Below are positions 45,905 to 58,760 of a stretch of 64,000 bases of DNA, piece by piece. A program made the translations under genes and the position numbers. The DNA is from Icerya purchasi (taxonomy: Eukaryota > Arthropoda > Insecta > Hemiptera > Monophlebidae). Positions within the stretch are counted from its first letter, which is position 1. Each line of letters opens with the position of its first letter. The notes beneath the pieces are model-generated. The model had not been told where the DNA came from, ran no database searches, and saw only the letters and a program-made list of their open reading frames with translations. Where the stretch lies: positions 553,372,826-553,436,825 of the forward strand of contig CM077115.1 in assembly GCA_039619475.1 (NCBI GenBank). The letters run 5' to 3'.

Positions 45905-45987
45905 ATTTTGATGGTTTTATACGAAGTATAGAAGAGAAAAAGACAGAAGTGAAAGCAAGAGGGGTCAAGGGGCACAGCCCCTTGCGA

Positions 45988-46343
45988 GGCCTTGAAAGAA
46001 GGTGAGTGGGGTTGAAATTTTTTTTCACATATTTTATAAATAACAATACATTTTCCACTAATATTCGTACTATTAATAATTTACATAAATGAATTACTGT
46101 ATAAACATTAATAGAAATTACATATGTTATTGATTATACTCGTAATAAAAAGTTTTTCCTTAAGATATTAATGAAGTACCTAAAAATATGGAACATATTT
46201 TTTCTTTTAAAGGTAGGTAAGAAACCCTAAAAAATCATCAATATTTATTTTAAATTTTTGATTTTTTTCAGATTTTTGTGTATTTATAATAACTATTTCA
46301 GTTCTCATGCCCCCCCCCCCCCCCCCCCCGTGGACACAGCCTT
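45988..46343 (-). mobile_element. Poly-G/poly-C-ended MITE, copy 2
   Basis: Reverse-complement relative of 44537-44910, ending on the plus strand in a run of about 20 C and GTGGACACAGCC. The interior matches copy 1 closely over about 300 bp (for example TTTAGGGT and ATAATCAATAACATATGTAA on the minus strand). The left terminus is diverged. Confidence 0.75.
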
Positions 46344-46395
46344 TCATACGCACATGTATATCCATATATATCTCTTCAGCCTTATTGCTCAATTA

Positions 46396-46495
46396 CGAGC
46401 GTCGTGACTACCTATTTGTATATTCTAGCTGTACAGACATAGGCATAGTGTGTTCACGTTAATTGTTATATGCTACGCTCTAGTGTAGGTTAAAT
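46396..46495 (-). mobile_element. SINE copy 2, 3' part
   Basis: Diverged match to 13850-13930 (CTATTTGTATA, TAGCTGTAC, AATTGTTATATGC). Separated from its 5' part at 47150-47245 by about 650 bp. Confidence 0.55.
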
Positions 46496-47149
46496 CTTAT
46501 TTACGTGAAGTATTTATCAACCAGCAAAATAAATTCATAAGCTAGATTTTTTTTTTTTTTTGCGAAAATTGGTGTTCGCTGGATGGTTATTTCGCGTTCA
46601 TTGCTGAATTAGTTTTCGGCAAGCAATATTCTTTTTTTTTCCCTCACTATCATCATCCGCTTGTTTAAATTCAAAAAGCACAAACTTCAAGAGTTACATT
46701 CCAACACCTGGATAACGTTGCGTATTTTGTTAGTGACCATTGTACGTGCGGTCTACAATGTTTCAAACGAGATTAACCAGTTTGGCCTTGCTGTCCATTG
46801 AAAATCAAGTTTCAAAAAAACTAGATTTTTTCAGTTTTATCAGAGAGTTTACTAACAAAAAAGGCTAGAAAAATTATGTTTTAGTTGTTTGTTTAATTTT
46901 TGATTTCCATTAAATGTTTAGTGACTAACTAACTGACAGACAATATAGGTGTATACATTGCATAGAAAATGAATCGATAAAAAATATTAATAATAATAAT
47001 AATAAATAAATTTTTGTTGTTTTGTATTATATTAAATGCAACAAAAAATATGGTACCAAATTCAAAATGAGTTTTTAAAAGTATAAAAAAAAAAATACAG
47101 GGCGCTAAATGAACAACTCGCCGCGGGCGTCTAGATGGTTAAGGCCGGC

Positions 47150-47245
47150 CCTGATAGTATGCATGTTTGCTATTGCCTGTCACATGACTATTAGCGATTA
47201 TTTTATTTAATTTTTGTAATAATTTCTATCGTCGACTGAGATCGA
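47150..47245 (-). mobile_element. SINE copy 2, 5' part
   Basis: Matches 14044-14140: CACATGACTATTAGCGATTA, then TTATTTAATTTTTGTAATAA, then CGTCGACTGAGATCGAA, a decayed B box region. The tRNA-like head beyond is lost. Confidence 0.6.
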
Positions 47246-47263
47246 ATGTAAGATATATATACA

Positions 47264-47287
47264 TACATATATATATATATATATATG
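47264..47287. repeat. (TA)n microsatellite
   Basis: TA repeat following the decayed SINE head. Confidence 0.8.
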
Positions 47288-47780
47288 TCTAAAAATTCTA
47301 AGAAAGGATAGAGATTAGAATATCTGTTAAATAATTAAAAACAGTATTATATATTTTTTTCGTTTAATAACTGGTTATTTTTACAAAACGACAATTTGAA
47401 TATATAAAATGTTTGCTTTGTGTCATATATTTTTTATATTTGGTTTTTTAATGCACGCGATAATTATTTCATTAACTTTTTTTTATTACTTGAAACACAC
47501 TCAAAATCTTGTTGATTTATTTTATTTTTTGGAATTAATGTCCTGCCCCAAATTTAAGTTTAAGACCGTCACTGTACGCGCATATTAATAAAAACTATTT
47601 TTAAAAATTTAGATAAAAAAATACAGAATATAAACGTTTTCTAAGGATTACGCTGAAATCGTGCTAAGTAAAACCAGATTTATCACGTTTTGTCAAGATT
47701 AAAACATTTAGAAAATAAAAATTACAGTTCCCGGATAATGCATTTGAAGCGTATTTTAAGATTTTTTAACTCTGTTGCAG

Positions 47781-48556
47781 TGGAGGATATAAAGAAAAAG
47801 TGGAAGGTACTTAAAGATGTATTCCGCAGAGAAGTTAAAAAACTTTACGTCGGCTCCAAACGGGAGCCGGTTTGGGCGCACTTTAATTCGTTGCTATTTC
47901 TACGAAATCAACTCAGTTCCAAGGAATCAACGCTTTACTACAGTCCAACCAACGGAAATAATAACGAGGACCTTATGAAACACATTCAGAACGGAACAAA
48001 CGACGACTCGGAACAAGAATCACTCAAAGTTCCGTCGCCGTACGAAGAAACTACATCTTCTTCCTTCGAATCGGACGCTAAATATTTCGCTCCACCGACC
48101 GCTTCGTCGGATGAATCACGAGCGCTACTGAACGTGTCCGTAATTTACGACTCAAACCCAAATTTGGAACATCAGAATGACGACGAAATATTTCTGAAAA
48201 CGACGTCGACTGCGCAATCGGTAATGGGCAATGAAGACGGCAAAACCGTTGGCAGAAGTAGCGATTTATCGTCGATAGCAATGAATGTAAAACGATGTCA
48301 CGATGAATTGGAAATAGAAGACTTATTTCAACAGCAGCAGACCGGAGGTAAACGACAGCCGGCTACATTCATGAATAGTGCTTTCCCTCAAACAATCCAT
48401 CATACAGACGATGATTACAACTTTTTGTTAAGCTTTTTACCATCGATGCGAGCTATGCCGTTGCAAAAAAAAATGCTGTTTCGCCTAAAAATGCAGCAAC
48501 TGCTCTACACGACTATGTTCGAAGAAGAAACCACTCAGGTCGCTTCTACTAATTGA
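47781..48556 (+). CDS. MADF-BESS transcription regulator, exon 2
   Basis: Encodes residues 57-314. Residues 57-98 complete the MADF domain (VEDIKKKWKVLKDVFRREVK then PVWAHFNSLLFLRNQL; Trp 64 and 88). A polar Ser/Asp/Asn-rich linker follows (about 99-260), including FQQQQ. Residues 266-305 form the BESS motif, DDDYNFLLSFLPSMRAMPLQ then KKMLFRLKMQQLLY, a protein-interaction element usual at the C-terminus of this family. The frame ends TTGA at TGA 48554-48556. Frame upstream of 47781 is intronic (TTGCAG acceptor). Length (314 aa) is normal for the family. No AATAAA was seen within about 100 bp downstream. Confidence 0.92.
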
Positions 48557-50089
48557 TAACAACACTTACAATGCTTTTATTACTGTTTTATAAAATACAT
48601 TTTTTTTACTGTTTCATGTTTTTTTTTTTTTTTTACTCAACAGATTTTAACAAACTGGCAGGTTTTCAGATCTTCCGAATCTTTTAAATGCTATTATAAA
48701 AAGTTATAAATTCAATATTGTAATCTTAAGCAAATTTACAATTCTAAAACACCATCATTTACCACAAAAGCCAAAGATATACACACTACTGCCCGAGAAT
48801 GTTTAAATTATTACGAAGGATATCACGCTCTTATAGCACTGGCTGTTATATTATTGATGTTATTCATCATCTTAAGGGGAAGAAATTATTTACTAAATCA
48901 CAAGCCAAAACAGAAAATCGCACAATTAGATATTTTTCAATAATTATTACGTTATTAGAGAAGTATTTATTTTTTATATAATTTTTGGAACAGAATACCG
49001 CAAAAACGTCTTTTTAAACCTTCAAAATATACTCTAAAAAGCACGAAAACAAGTCAACAAGACTCGCGTGTTGCAATCAGTTTTCTAAGGAGAATCCTTC
49101 ACGTTACCAAATATACGGAAAATTTCGTTTTTCCCCCGTTATTATTAAGTTTTCGTCGAAATAGAAGATTAAAAATAATTTATGTTCAGCTCATTGAAAA
49201 GCTACAGGCCTACCAAACGGTTTAGCGTGTACTAATTTTTCCCTAGTTTATTTCTGAATATTTCCAGTTTAAAACCATAATTTTACTCTGCCGTATTGAT
49301 ACATTAAAAGTATGGTTTCCGACCACCACGCTAGTTTCCACATCCCTTGAACATTCTCACTCTCTTGGCTAAACCATTGCTCCATACTGGAAAACATAAG
49401 TATACCCGCTTTTTTCACATGTTAGCATAACTGCAGTAACTTCCACATTCAGGAAGTTAATAATGAACAAAAATCCGCTCTAGCATGGCTTTAATAATAG
49501 AAAGAAAACTTAAGTTGCCGGTAATTTTACTTTGTGTACAAACTAGAACCGCCTAAGGCTGAGACTTTCCAGTTCCCAGACCGTGATATCATTTTATCTT
49601 CCATTATTTGTAATGATTATGTTAAATTCACAAGATCGGATCAATTACAAGCTCTATAAAAAATAAATTAATTAAGATATAGCTTTGAAAAAATAGTCAA
49701 TGCAACAAAGCGCTGGATTTCATAATAATTGCTGATGAATCGAATGATGTAAAGTTTATAATTAATGGCAAAGGCGTTATTTAAATTTTAACATTTAATA
49801 TTTCGAAAAGCTATATTTTAAAATTACACTGTGTGACATGATTTCGGTACCCGCGAAGCAAATAATAGGTTTCTACTAGTTACAGTAATAAGAAGACAGT
49901 GATTGTCTTTTGTTTCTATCACGTCTTCTTTTCCAGATATACACCGATAGCTCTTTTAACTACTCTCATTTTACTCGTATTGGTAAAAATTGTCACTATT
50001 GACGAAATATGTTTATTTTACATCAGTATCTTTATGATTATAAGCTAACTGTGAGTGTAACTGTACAGTTTTTTTAGGATAACGTACGA
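48557..50089. other. 3' flank of the MADF-BESS gene, unannotated
   Basis: AT-rich, with T run at 48618-48634. No frame or repeat recognised. Confidence 0.4.
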
Positions 50090-50840
50090 AAATATGAAGT
50101 CAATTCTGGATTTAACAAAATACAAAAAGATTTTAAGTGGAAAGTATGTGCTGACCTGAAAGTAATAGAGTTATATATGTTACTTGGTTTGCAAGGTGGA
50201 TTCAACTAAGTACTGTGTTTTCTTTATATGTGGGACAGGGAAGAAGTGCAAGCGCTATTTGATAAAAGATTGTGCTCAAAACGAACGGAATTCGTGTGTA
50301 CGATAAATATCAAATGTAAAATACTTGCCTTTAATTGATCCCGAAGACGTTATTTTATCTTCCCTACATATAAAGCTCGACTTAAACGAAGAATTTTGTG
50401 AAAGCAATGAATATAGCGACGGATTTTTATATTTAAAGTCAATTTTTACAAAATTAGGTGATGTAAAGTTAAAAGAAGGGATATTTATTGAAAATACGCC
50501 AATTAATAAAAGACCAAAATTTCCATCAAAAAACTAAATGATAAAGAGCTAATGGACATCGTTAAAAGCTATTGTTTAAGGTTTTTTAGTTAATCACAAA
50601 GCCGAAAATACGCAACTGATAGTAACACAATTTGTTACACACGTATAAAAAGTTAGGGGGTTGCCGAATGTCATTAAAAATTCATTTTCTCCATTCTCAT
50701 TTCTCTCTTTTTTCCCTTCAAATGTTGGAGCCGTGAGCGATGAACAGGAAGATAGGTTTCACCAAGATGTAAAAAGAATTGTGTGATACAGCCATGTTAG
50801 ACAATTACTGCTGGCGTTAAAAGCAAGAGAGGATACTTAC
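50090..50840 (+). pseudogene. Degraded copy of an unclassified insect repeat-associated ORF
   Basis: Plus-strand pieces in order: WKVCADLKVIELYMLLGLQG (about 50142), REEVQALFDKRLCSKRTEFV (about 50240), LPLIDPEDVILSSLHIKLDL (50325-50385), GFLYLKSIFTKLGDVKLKEG (about 50424), NVGAVSDEQEDRFHQDVKRI (about 50724) and AMLDNYCWR (about 50792). I recognise this series as a protein present in many decayed copies in insect genomes, but I cannot name its superfamily. Several frameshifts and stops; no boundaries found. Confidence 0.5.
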
Positions 50841-53800
50841 CAATATGAAAGGAAAAATTTTAAACATTTTACATATTTTGTGTACAATATTTGTTTTTAA
50901 TCATATATTTTACGTTTTTATGTTTGCAAATAAAATATTTTGTCGTCGGTTTTACTTGAATAATTTTTAATAAAATAAGTATATACTGGGTGTTTGTTTT
51001 TTGTTTTTTTTTTTTTTTTACTAATAATTGTTAGCAACCGTACACCTAAAAAATAGTACGTGTTAGAAAAGAAATACTTATATATTCTTATTAAGCTACA
51101 AGTATAAATAAATAAACAGGAAAATTTGAAGAGGGTACTTAGCTTTTTTTCAAATTTGTAACGCAGTGTTATTATTGTACTATTAAAAAGTTATGAAATG
51201 TTCCTTACAAATGCTATTCATACGTAATATCATTTTTCATTTTCGGCTATTATAATTTTCTTATAATTTACATACCGAGTTATTAGTTTAGAATTTTTTT
51301 TTTTTTTTTGAACTTATTTGGTCCATTACCGGTGATGTGTTTTAATAAACGTATTTTAAAATGTAAGATTACCGGAATGATGATATACGTAAAAAGTTGC
51401 ATCATTGTATACTTACTTAAAAGTTTTATAGATTTTGTAAATTTGATGTCTTATTTTTGGAGAAAAAAAAAACAAAAAAAAACTGAGTTTTCTTAAAATA
51501 ATTACATACCATGCAAAATAATTCCCTGAAATACTAAAAATGTTTAAACATTGTACCAAAACTTCTAGAATAAAATAAGAAATAAAACGAGAGATGTTTT
51601 ATAAAAATAAATCGACAATCCATTAATTTTTGGTAAATTAGCAGGACATTACGTTAAAGAACATAAATGTGCGCATTGAATTACTACAACAGAAAACAAA
51701 GGAAAAGATCAATTAAAACAATTTATTTTTGTTATTTAAGAAAATAAAATAATTAAACTATCATTTCTTCATCAAAAAAGCATTTATTTTTCCCTTATAC
51801 AGTAGTCTTGATAATGTTATTTTTTATCTCAGTTTTGCTTACTTTTGCAGTGAAACCATTTTTAACATTATATTTGCTATTTGCTATTGTATTAATTTTT
51901 TTAAAGCGCACAAAGTTCTTTTGCTTGGTATACAAGACACAGAAATTTAGAAAACCATTTGATTAATGACCTACCGGCTAAAATTTAAAACATTATTTTA
52001 AATTTAAAAAATTAATAAGAACCTTAATTATTTGTAAATATTTAAAATATTAAATTACGAAAAAAAATTTAAAGTAGGAACACAAATTATTAGTGCTCAC
52101 AGATATTACGCCAGTGGTCAATATTCGCATTTGTCCGTTACGTTATCAAGTAACGGTTGCAAACAGCGCAAAATGATAATAACAAGTTCAGAATAAGTCC
52201 TTCTCATGAATTTGCTTAAAGTCAATGTTACCCATTACATTATTTCAGTCTAACAGGTAACAATTAAGGGGATTTATACAGTTATAATTCGGTTTATCTG
52301 TAAAATCCGCTGTTTTGCATATCCGATTATTGTGATTATGTTTTGTTTATTTTATTGTTATTTAATAATGTGTTGTGATCCCGGATGAATACGGGAACAC
52401 TGATCAACTACTTTTCGGTGAAAAATAACAAAGAACGATGTATTGTAAGACTTTTTAATTTTCTATATTTTTCAATTCTGAAAACAGCAGTGTAATGAAT
52501 TAATTTCACTCCTCTATGCGGGACCGGTAAAAGAAAACCAATTTTTCTTTTGCGAGATCGTCCCGGACATAAGTTCATATCAGTATCAAAATGAAGTGCA
52601 GTGCGAAAGCTTTTAGAATTATAAAGCGGTAATTTATTATCGTCTGTGCGCACCCTGAAAGGGAGCCAAAGAGCTGAAGAACCTCCCCTAGAATTTAACT
52701 TTTTTGTTTTAAAAAGTTTAGTTTTTCAACAGATAGTTTTATATCTATTCTAGATCTTTGTGTTATATATATAGAAAATAATCTCGGTGGTTGTGTTCCT
52801 ATTTTTAATTTTTCCAAATGTAGGTTTTGTTTTCCTCTACTTAATTAACTTTTTTATCCTTTCCGAGATAAAAAAATGTCAATTTTAACTGCTTCATCCG
52901 TATTATCCACGTATCACAACCTTTTTAAAAACGGCTGGCTACAAAATGATTGATCCAAGTCGCTGTTATTGAACTCATCTTTTTCATTGCGCAGATTTTT
53001 TTAACTTTCATTATAATTTTAAAAAATAATACAAACGACAAATATACACTACCTAAAAAAAACAAAACAACGCGGTAATAATAAAGAAATAAGAGGTAAA
53101 TATTATAAAAATACTGAATAATACGGACGCAATATGAAAAAAATTATACAAACGATCTCCCTGAGAAAAAAAAAACAACAAACAAATTAATTACAACAAA
53201 ATGAATCTTAAATTTCTTGAAATGAGTTTTTCGTTTTTGTAAATCTTTCGAAAAAATCACGTCCTGTAAAATGATTTGATGACTGGGAGCTGCTCTTATT
53301 ATATAAATATTTATTTATTCTTTTTAATTAGAACTAACGATATTGTAGTCTATTGAAGTAACAACATTTTTTAGTTTATCCTTTTAACATCATTTCATTA
53401 TCTCCAATTTATATTATGCTTACAATAATGACTGGTTATCAATGACTGAGGTGGGCTAAAAAACTAATTAAGTATCATTAAAACAATGAAATAGTTAAAA
53501 TTACCGTCTTCGGCTGTAATTATATTTTATCTTTTTCATTTTTGGTATTTAATTATGTGACCGAATATTGATTTAAGTACAACTAGACTTTCTCCACTGT
53601 TTATCCTGTTCATGTACGTATTCACAAATAATTTTAAATCGTATGCGATCATGCTTGTTTCAAAAATTATTCGAAAGATGAAATGCTTTTACTTTTGTTT
53701 TGCTCTGAAGTAGTCTAATTTTACAGTTCAACAGATTTCTTGATTTCTGACTTAGCTTTTACGATAAGAACTTGTATAAATTTATATTAAATTCTATCCC

Positions 53801-55009
53801 CCCCCCCCTTAATTTAGTAGCGCGTCGTTGCAGTGGTTATTAGGGGGTTCTCCAAACATAAAAAAAAATACCATAAGAGAAAATAACGTTTTTTTCTTTA
53901 ATTCCTGTTTTGCCAACAATTTTGCTGCTGTTTAATTACTTTATAGCAATAACTCATCAAACAATCGAATAAAACAAATATGTATTAAAGCTTACTTTTG
54001 CAGAATTTATTTTAGAACAGATTAAAAAAAAAAAAAAATTAAAGGTATATTTAAAACTCTCCTGCAAATAACATTTAACAACTACGCCACTGCTTTATTT
54101 TATATGTGTAATGTTGGACAAGTGGTCAATTGATTTACACTAGGCCGCATAAAAAGTTTGCTAATAGAATTTAACTTTAGAATACTTAAAAACTCAATAT
54201 AAAGAAATATTTTTTTCTATTTATTTATTTATTTTTTTTAATTTTATAAATTACCATAAATTACCTTTCGGAAATGCTTTTTAATATTAATTTTTAAGTT
54301 AGCCCCTCAAGAATAATTTCTGGTACGAGCTTGAAAGAATGTTTTAATTTAAAAATGTAGTCATCCGAAGCCCATTATAATAAAAATTATACAAACTTCA
54401 ATAAATAAGAAAAGAAGAAAAAAAACAACTGGAATACGTGTTTTGGGTGTATTATATTATAGCACAGAATGCAAACCGAACACCAACTATAATCTTTACA
54501 TCGAAAAACCAAATGTCCTATGCAAACAAACTCAAAGTCAGCAGTAAAAAACTGGCAATTGTTTTCTATCGCACAGAGAAATCCACATCGAATAAGTCGA
54601 TTGTGCTTGCATTCTTCACTGTTCAGCGGTCGCGGAAATTCGTTTGTCGCGGTAAATATTCTAGTTAATTGTTATCAACGATATTTTACAGATAAAGAAG
54701 TGAGGTCTTTCCGTTATATTTACTTCCATTCCCTTTTTCTGTGGTTTTATGTTATCTCTCTCTGCTAATTTAAACATTAGCGAGCAGCTTTATTTCTATT
54801 TCATTAATTTCGCCTTCAGATTAATTTACGTATATTTTTGTTATACATTTCTTATTTATCCACTTCTTCTTTTGTTAATGAGCGTATCCAAAGGGGACCG
54901 CTCTGCGGCCTCCAGCCCAAGTTCCGCTAAACCTCTCAAACCATCGTTCAACTTATGTATAATTATGGATGTGGATAGTAACTTACAGCGAAAATCAGCA
55001 GACTCCCTT
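50841..55009. other. Long unannotated AT-rich stretch
   Basis: Homopolymer runs (51008-51020, 51296-51309, C run at 53799-53808). A minus-strand frame at 52408-52653 (81 codons, NLCPGRSRKRKIGFLLPVP) and a plus-strand one at 54749-55126 are open but not recognised; the second overlaps an antisense LINE end. No boundary signals. Confidence 0.4.
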
Positions 55010-55330
55010 TCACCTCATCATCATCAATCATTGAACCCTTTGGTTCGTTGTCTCCATTCGCTCCTATTCCATACTACTGCTTTTAATCGGCTGTACGTTG
55101 TGCATTTCATATCTTTTATTATTTGAGACATATAGCTGTTTCTCGGTCTTCCTCTCCGTCGGGCTTTTCTTGTTTTTCCCTCTATAATTTTCGATAATAT
55201 TCCATCATTTTGCAGTATGTGACCGATCATTATGGTTCTACGCTTCTTGACGACGGTGTTCAATAAGCTGCGAGTTTCCGCCACTCGATTAAGGACATTT
55301 TCATTTATTTCCTCTATTTAGCCGAAAGAG
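55010..55330 (-). pseudogene. RTE-like LINE C-terminus
   Basis: The frame 55024-55284 reads ETRSLLNTVVKKRRTIMIGH, then KIIEGKTRKARRRGRPRNSY and IIKDMKC, closely matching the C-terminal end of RTE-type ORF2 in insects (SLxxTxxKRRxxxIGHxLR...IIEGKxxGKRxRGRPRxxYxxQI). Intact over 86 codons but without the RT core. Different part of the protein from the other RTE remnants. Confidence 0.75.
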
Positions 55331-55559
55331 ATCACTCTCCTAGGCATACATTTACAAGACATAGCTATTTCACACAAGTTCAGCTCCGACAAAAAATTTC
55401 CATTTTCTGCCTATATTTACCACTTAACCTCTTAGTGTCCTAGTTAGTGACCTCAATAGTCATAACCCCCTGTGGAGAGACTAATATACAGATAAGAAAG
55501 GCAAAATAATATGTACAAGAGATTCTAGAAGATAACGCGATCTTTCCATTTTCATCACT

Positions 55560-58500
55560 TACTTCAGTCATACTCACAATTCTTGGTTAACTATCGAACT
55601 CTTATTTGGTACAACTAACCTGAATCACCTCGTTCACACAAATTATCACTTTGGCATGCCCAGAAGCGATCATGTAACCCAAATAATCAACCTAAACTTC
55701 GACACACACTTATCGGACGAACCACCTGAAAAGTGGATTTTTAGAAAAGCTAACTGGCCTCTCTTTCAACAGTTATGCAATCAGATACCTGAACTTGACC
55801 TCACTCAGGCGATAACCACCATAACCACCCTGGTTTCTTCGTCCAGTGATTACATATTAAACAATGCCTCTCAATCTATACCAAAGAGCAACACTTTTTG
55901 CAAAAAACAAGTCCCATGGTGAACAGATGATTGCTGTTTAGCAACCCAAAATCGTAGAAAAGCTCTCAGAACCCTAAAAAAATCTCCTACCCACTTCAAC
56001 CTGCTTAATTATCGTAAACTAAAGGCTGCTACTCAACAAACTAAACAAAGAACAAAAAAAAAAAACCTCACGGAAAAAATATGTTTCTAATATTAATTCT
56101 ATCGCCTCCAGCTCACGAATATGGTCAGCAATTTGCAGATTAGAATCAAAAAATTCTTCCTCTTCTCCTAGAAGCATCTTTATCAATAACGATATCAATA
56201 CAAATTCGTTACAAATTTCTAACATCATCACCGATCACTTGAGCAACATATCAAACACCACAATTAGCCCTCAATCCCGAAAACATTAATATCTCATTTA
56301 ATGAAACCTGCACTGAACCTTTCAATCAAGACATCACTCTTCACGAGCCTGCCAAAGGCCATTTACTTCTCAAAAACCTCGGCTTCAGGGTCCGACAATT
56401 TCCATGTACAAATTTTACAAAATGCTCCTGACAACGTGATTCAATTACTACTAAAAATTTTCAACGCGATATTGAATTTACACTCTTTTCCCGTCACATG
56501 GAGAAAAGCAACCGTAATAATCCTCTTTCTCAAACCTAAGAAAAATTATTTTCAGATCGATACCTACAGACCAATTTCTCTAATATCAAACCTCTGAAAA
56601 ATATTCGAAAGAATCGTAAATAAACTATTACGGTTCCTAGAACATAACGGTAAACTTTTCAATACACAGTGCGGTTTTAGACCAGAAAGATCTACATTCT
56701 ACTAGGTGTTCATAACAATAGCAAGATTAATGAATCTTACCCTAAAAAATCTCCTGTCCGTATTTTTTGATATCACCAAAGCCTTCGATACAATACCAAG
56801 AGAAAAAATTTCTCCACTTACATTCGTGGAACATAAAAGGTAATTTGCTTCACTTTATATCCAATTTCCTTCAACAAAGAGAATTTGTAGTCCGCATTGG
56901 CAACACCCTTTTCGATACTCACATACTCATGAACGGTATCTCACATGGTGCAGTACTCAGTTCAATTTTTTTCATAGTAGGCATCAATAAACTAGCAAAA
57001 TCAGCTCCCTAACTCATTTCAAAAATCCTCTTTGCAAACGATTTCCGCATTTTCGATAACTGCAAAGATCCCGAAATGGGAGAAAATCTCCTTCAACAGG
57101 CGGTCGATCAAATACAAAGATGGATTTAGAACAACTAACTTCAAATATCTCAAGCGAAAACTGCAGCGATTCATTTTTGTAAACATTATAAATGCCTTAA
57201 AACCATAAACACCCGATTAAACAACACACCTATCCCAATATCAAACAACGTTAGATATCTAAGCGTGATATTCGACAACATCTCATCCTGGACTTCACAA
57301 ATCCATAACCTCAAGAGCAGATGCTTCAAAAAAATCAATCTCCTAAAAAAACTTGTCCATACTTCGCATGGATCTGACAGAGTCGCACTTTTAAAAGCGT
57401 ACCAAACCTTCATTCGACCGATAATTGACTACAGCGTGCCTATTTACGGGTTCGCTCCCAAATCTCACCCCGAATTTCTAAATGTTATCCAGAATACATG
57501 TCTTAAATTAGTCACAGGCACCTTCCATACTATTCCTATAGCCAATCTCCTGAGCGAATCTTTAGAACCTCCGCTGAATATTCGAGGACATCAAACTTCC
57601 ACCAACACTATTCTTAACATTCTTACAAATCCAAATTTTAATAGTTCCCTTTATCTCATGATCTCCTCTAACTCCCTATCTCCCAACAAGGACAATCTTC
57701 ACAAATCAATTTTCAGAAAAGATACTACACTTTCCTCAGAACATCAATCCACCATGACTCTCTCTTATACCCAAATTGGGTCTATCATTCACGGATCTAG
57801 AAAAATTCAAAACTAATCCGATCAACTATATTCAAAACTATAATCGTCTCTTTAGCAAATACCCTAACTTCAAAAAAATATTCGTCCAAGTCGTCAGACA
57901 AAGCAGGCTGCTCGTCTGTTCATAACATCACTGTTTCGTCCTCTCTACCGCCATACTTCACAATTCTTTCAACGGAAGTCTCGTTTTAAAAATAGCAATC
58001 CAATTCTGCGTGGATCTATCCTTCAGTAATATCCTGATATTAACAGATTCGCTATCAGCGCTCCTATCCATTTAAAACTATCATATGAAAAAACAACATC
58101 CAATCCCACAAAAAATAGTTCAAATATTCTCAACAATAAACAAAAAAATCATATTTTGCTGGATCCTCTATCTCACTCCAACATTCCTCAAAACGTAAAA
58201 GCAGACGAAACAGCTAACATCTCTATGATAATTTCCATAATTCCAAATATTCCAGTCCCGATATCGGACAATAAAAAAGCAAGCGAACACTTTATACTTA
58301 AATCCATTCAAAGAATGTAGGACCTCGTCCCAACTTCTAACAAATTAAAGTCCATTAAAAAGTTATCGATCCCTGGAAAACTTCATACCCAGTATCCAGA
58401 AAAGACGAAGTCCTCCTACTCAGATTAAGCAGGTCACTCTGCTCTAACACATAGCTACATCCTGAACAAACAATCTCAACCGCTATATGACCCATGCAAT

Positions 58501-58760
58501 GTTCCCGTTTCTATCCAACACATAATATTCGATTGTTTTTCTTTTTTTTATTTTATTATGGGTTCGTCAACATGGACATTGGCCGAAGAACAATGAAACA
58601 GAAGGACAAGGGAGACTCAGATCCTTACACGATCAGAGGTAGCCGACAGAAAGGAATCAAGAGCAAGGAAAACAGAAGGAGAAGGAAGGGAGAGAATGAA
58701 TGAAGCACGATGGAGTGGGAATACCGATTTGTAAAAGGAAGGAATAAAAAGCTTTCAAAA
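55560..58760 (+). mobile_element. RNase H-bearing LINE, decayed
   Basis: Starts near the end of the endonuclease (SDHVTQIINLNFDTHLSDEP, about 55665). RT blocks: SASGSDNFHVQILQNAPDNV (about 56385), TYRPISLISNL (about 56565), FNTQCGFRPERST (about 56658), VFFDITKAFDTIPRE (about 56762), NGISHGAVLSSIFF (about 56932, PQG changed to SHG) and LFANDFRIF (about 57031, ADD changed to AND). The thumb frame at 57265-57816 is intact. RNase H remnants: NILILTDSLSAL (about 58032) and HSNIPQNVKADETAN (about 58178). The end DPCNVPVSIQHIIFDCF (about 58485) is a decayed zinc motif. Clade near I/Jockey; many frameshifts. Confidence 0.75.
58541..58700 (+). repeat. LINE 3' UTR segment shared with 24286-24440
   Basis: See 24286-24440. 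It lies directly downstream of the zinc-motif remnant, so it is likely the 3' UTR of this LINE. Confidence 0.5.

Larger units (their letters stand above)
43088..47780 (+). other. Phase-1 intron of the MADF-BESS gene, 4,693 bp
   Basis: Starts GTAAGTAA and ends TTTTTTAACTCTGTTGCAG. It holds two oppositely oriented copies of one MITE, a third unrelated MITE, a broken SINE copy and TA microsatellites. The parts not covered by these (43088-44536, 44911-45654, 46496-47149, 47288-47780) show no coding signal. Confidence 0.85.

Noticed and set aside
46311..46330. Long C run (and G runs at 44548 and 41949) as regulatory G-quadruplex elements
   Set aside because: They are internal parts of MITE ends, and homopolymer lengths are prone to sequencing error; no functional inference is justified.
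54749..55126. 125-codon plus-strand ORF
   Set aside because: Its second half is antisense to the RTE C-terminus and the first half is a hydrophobic low-complexity run.
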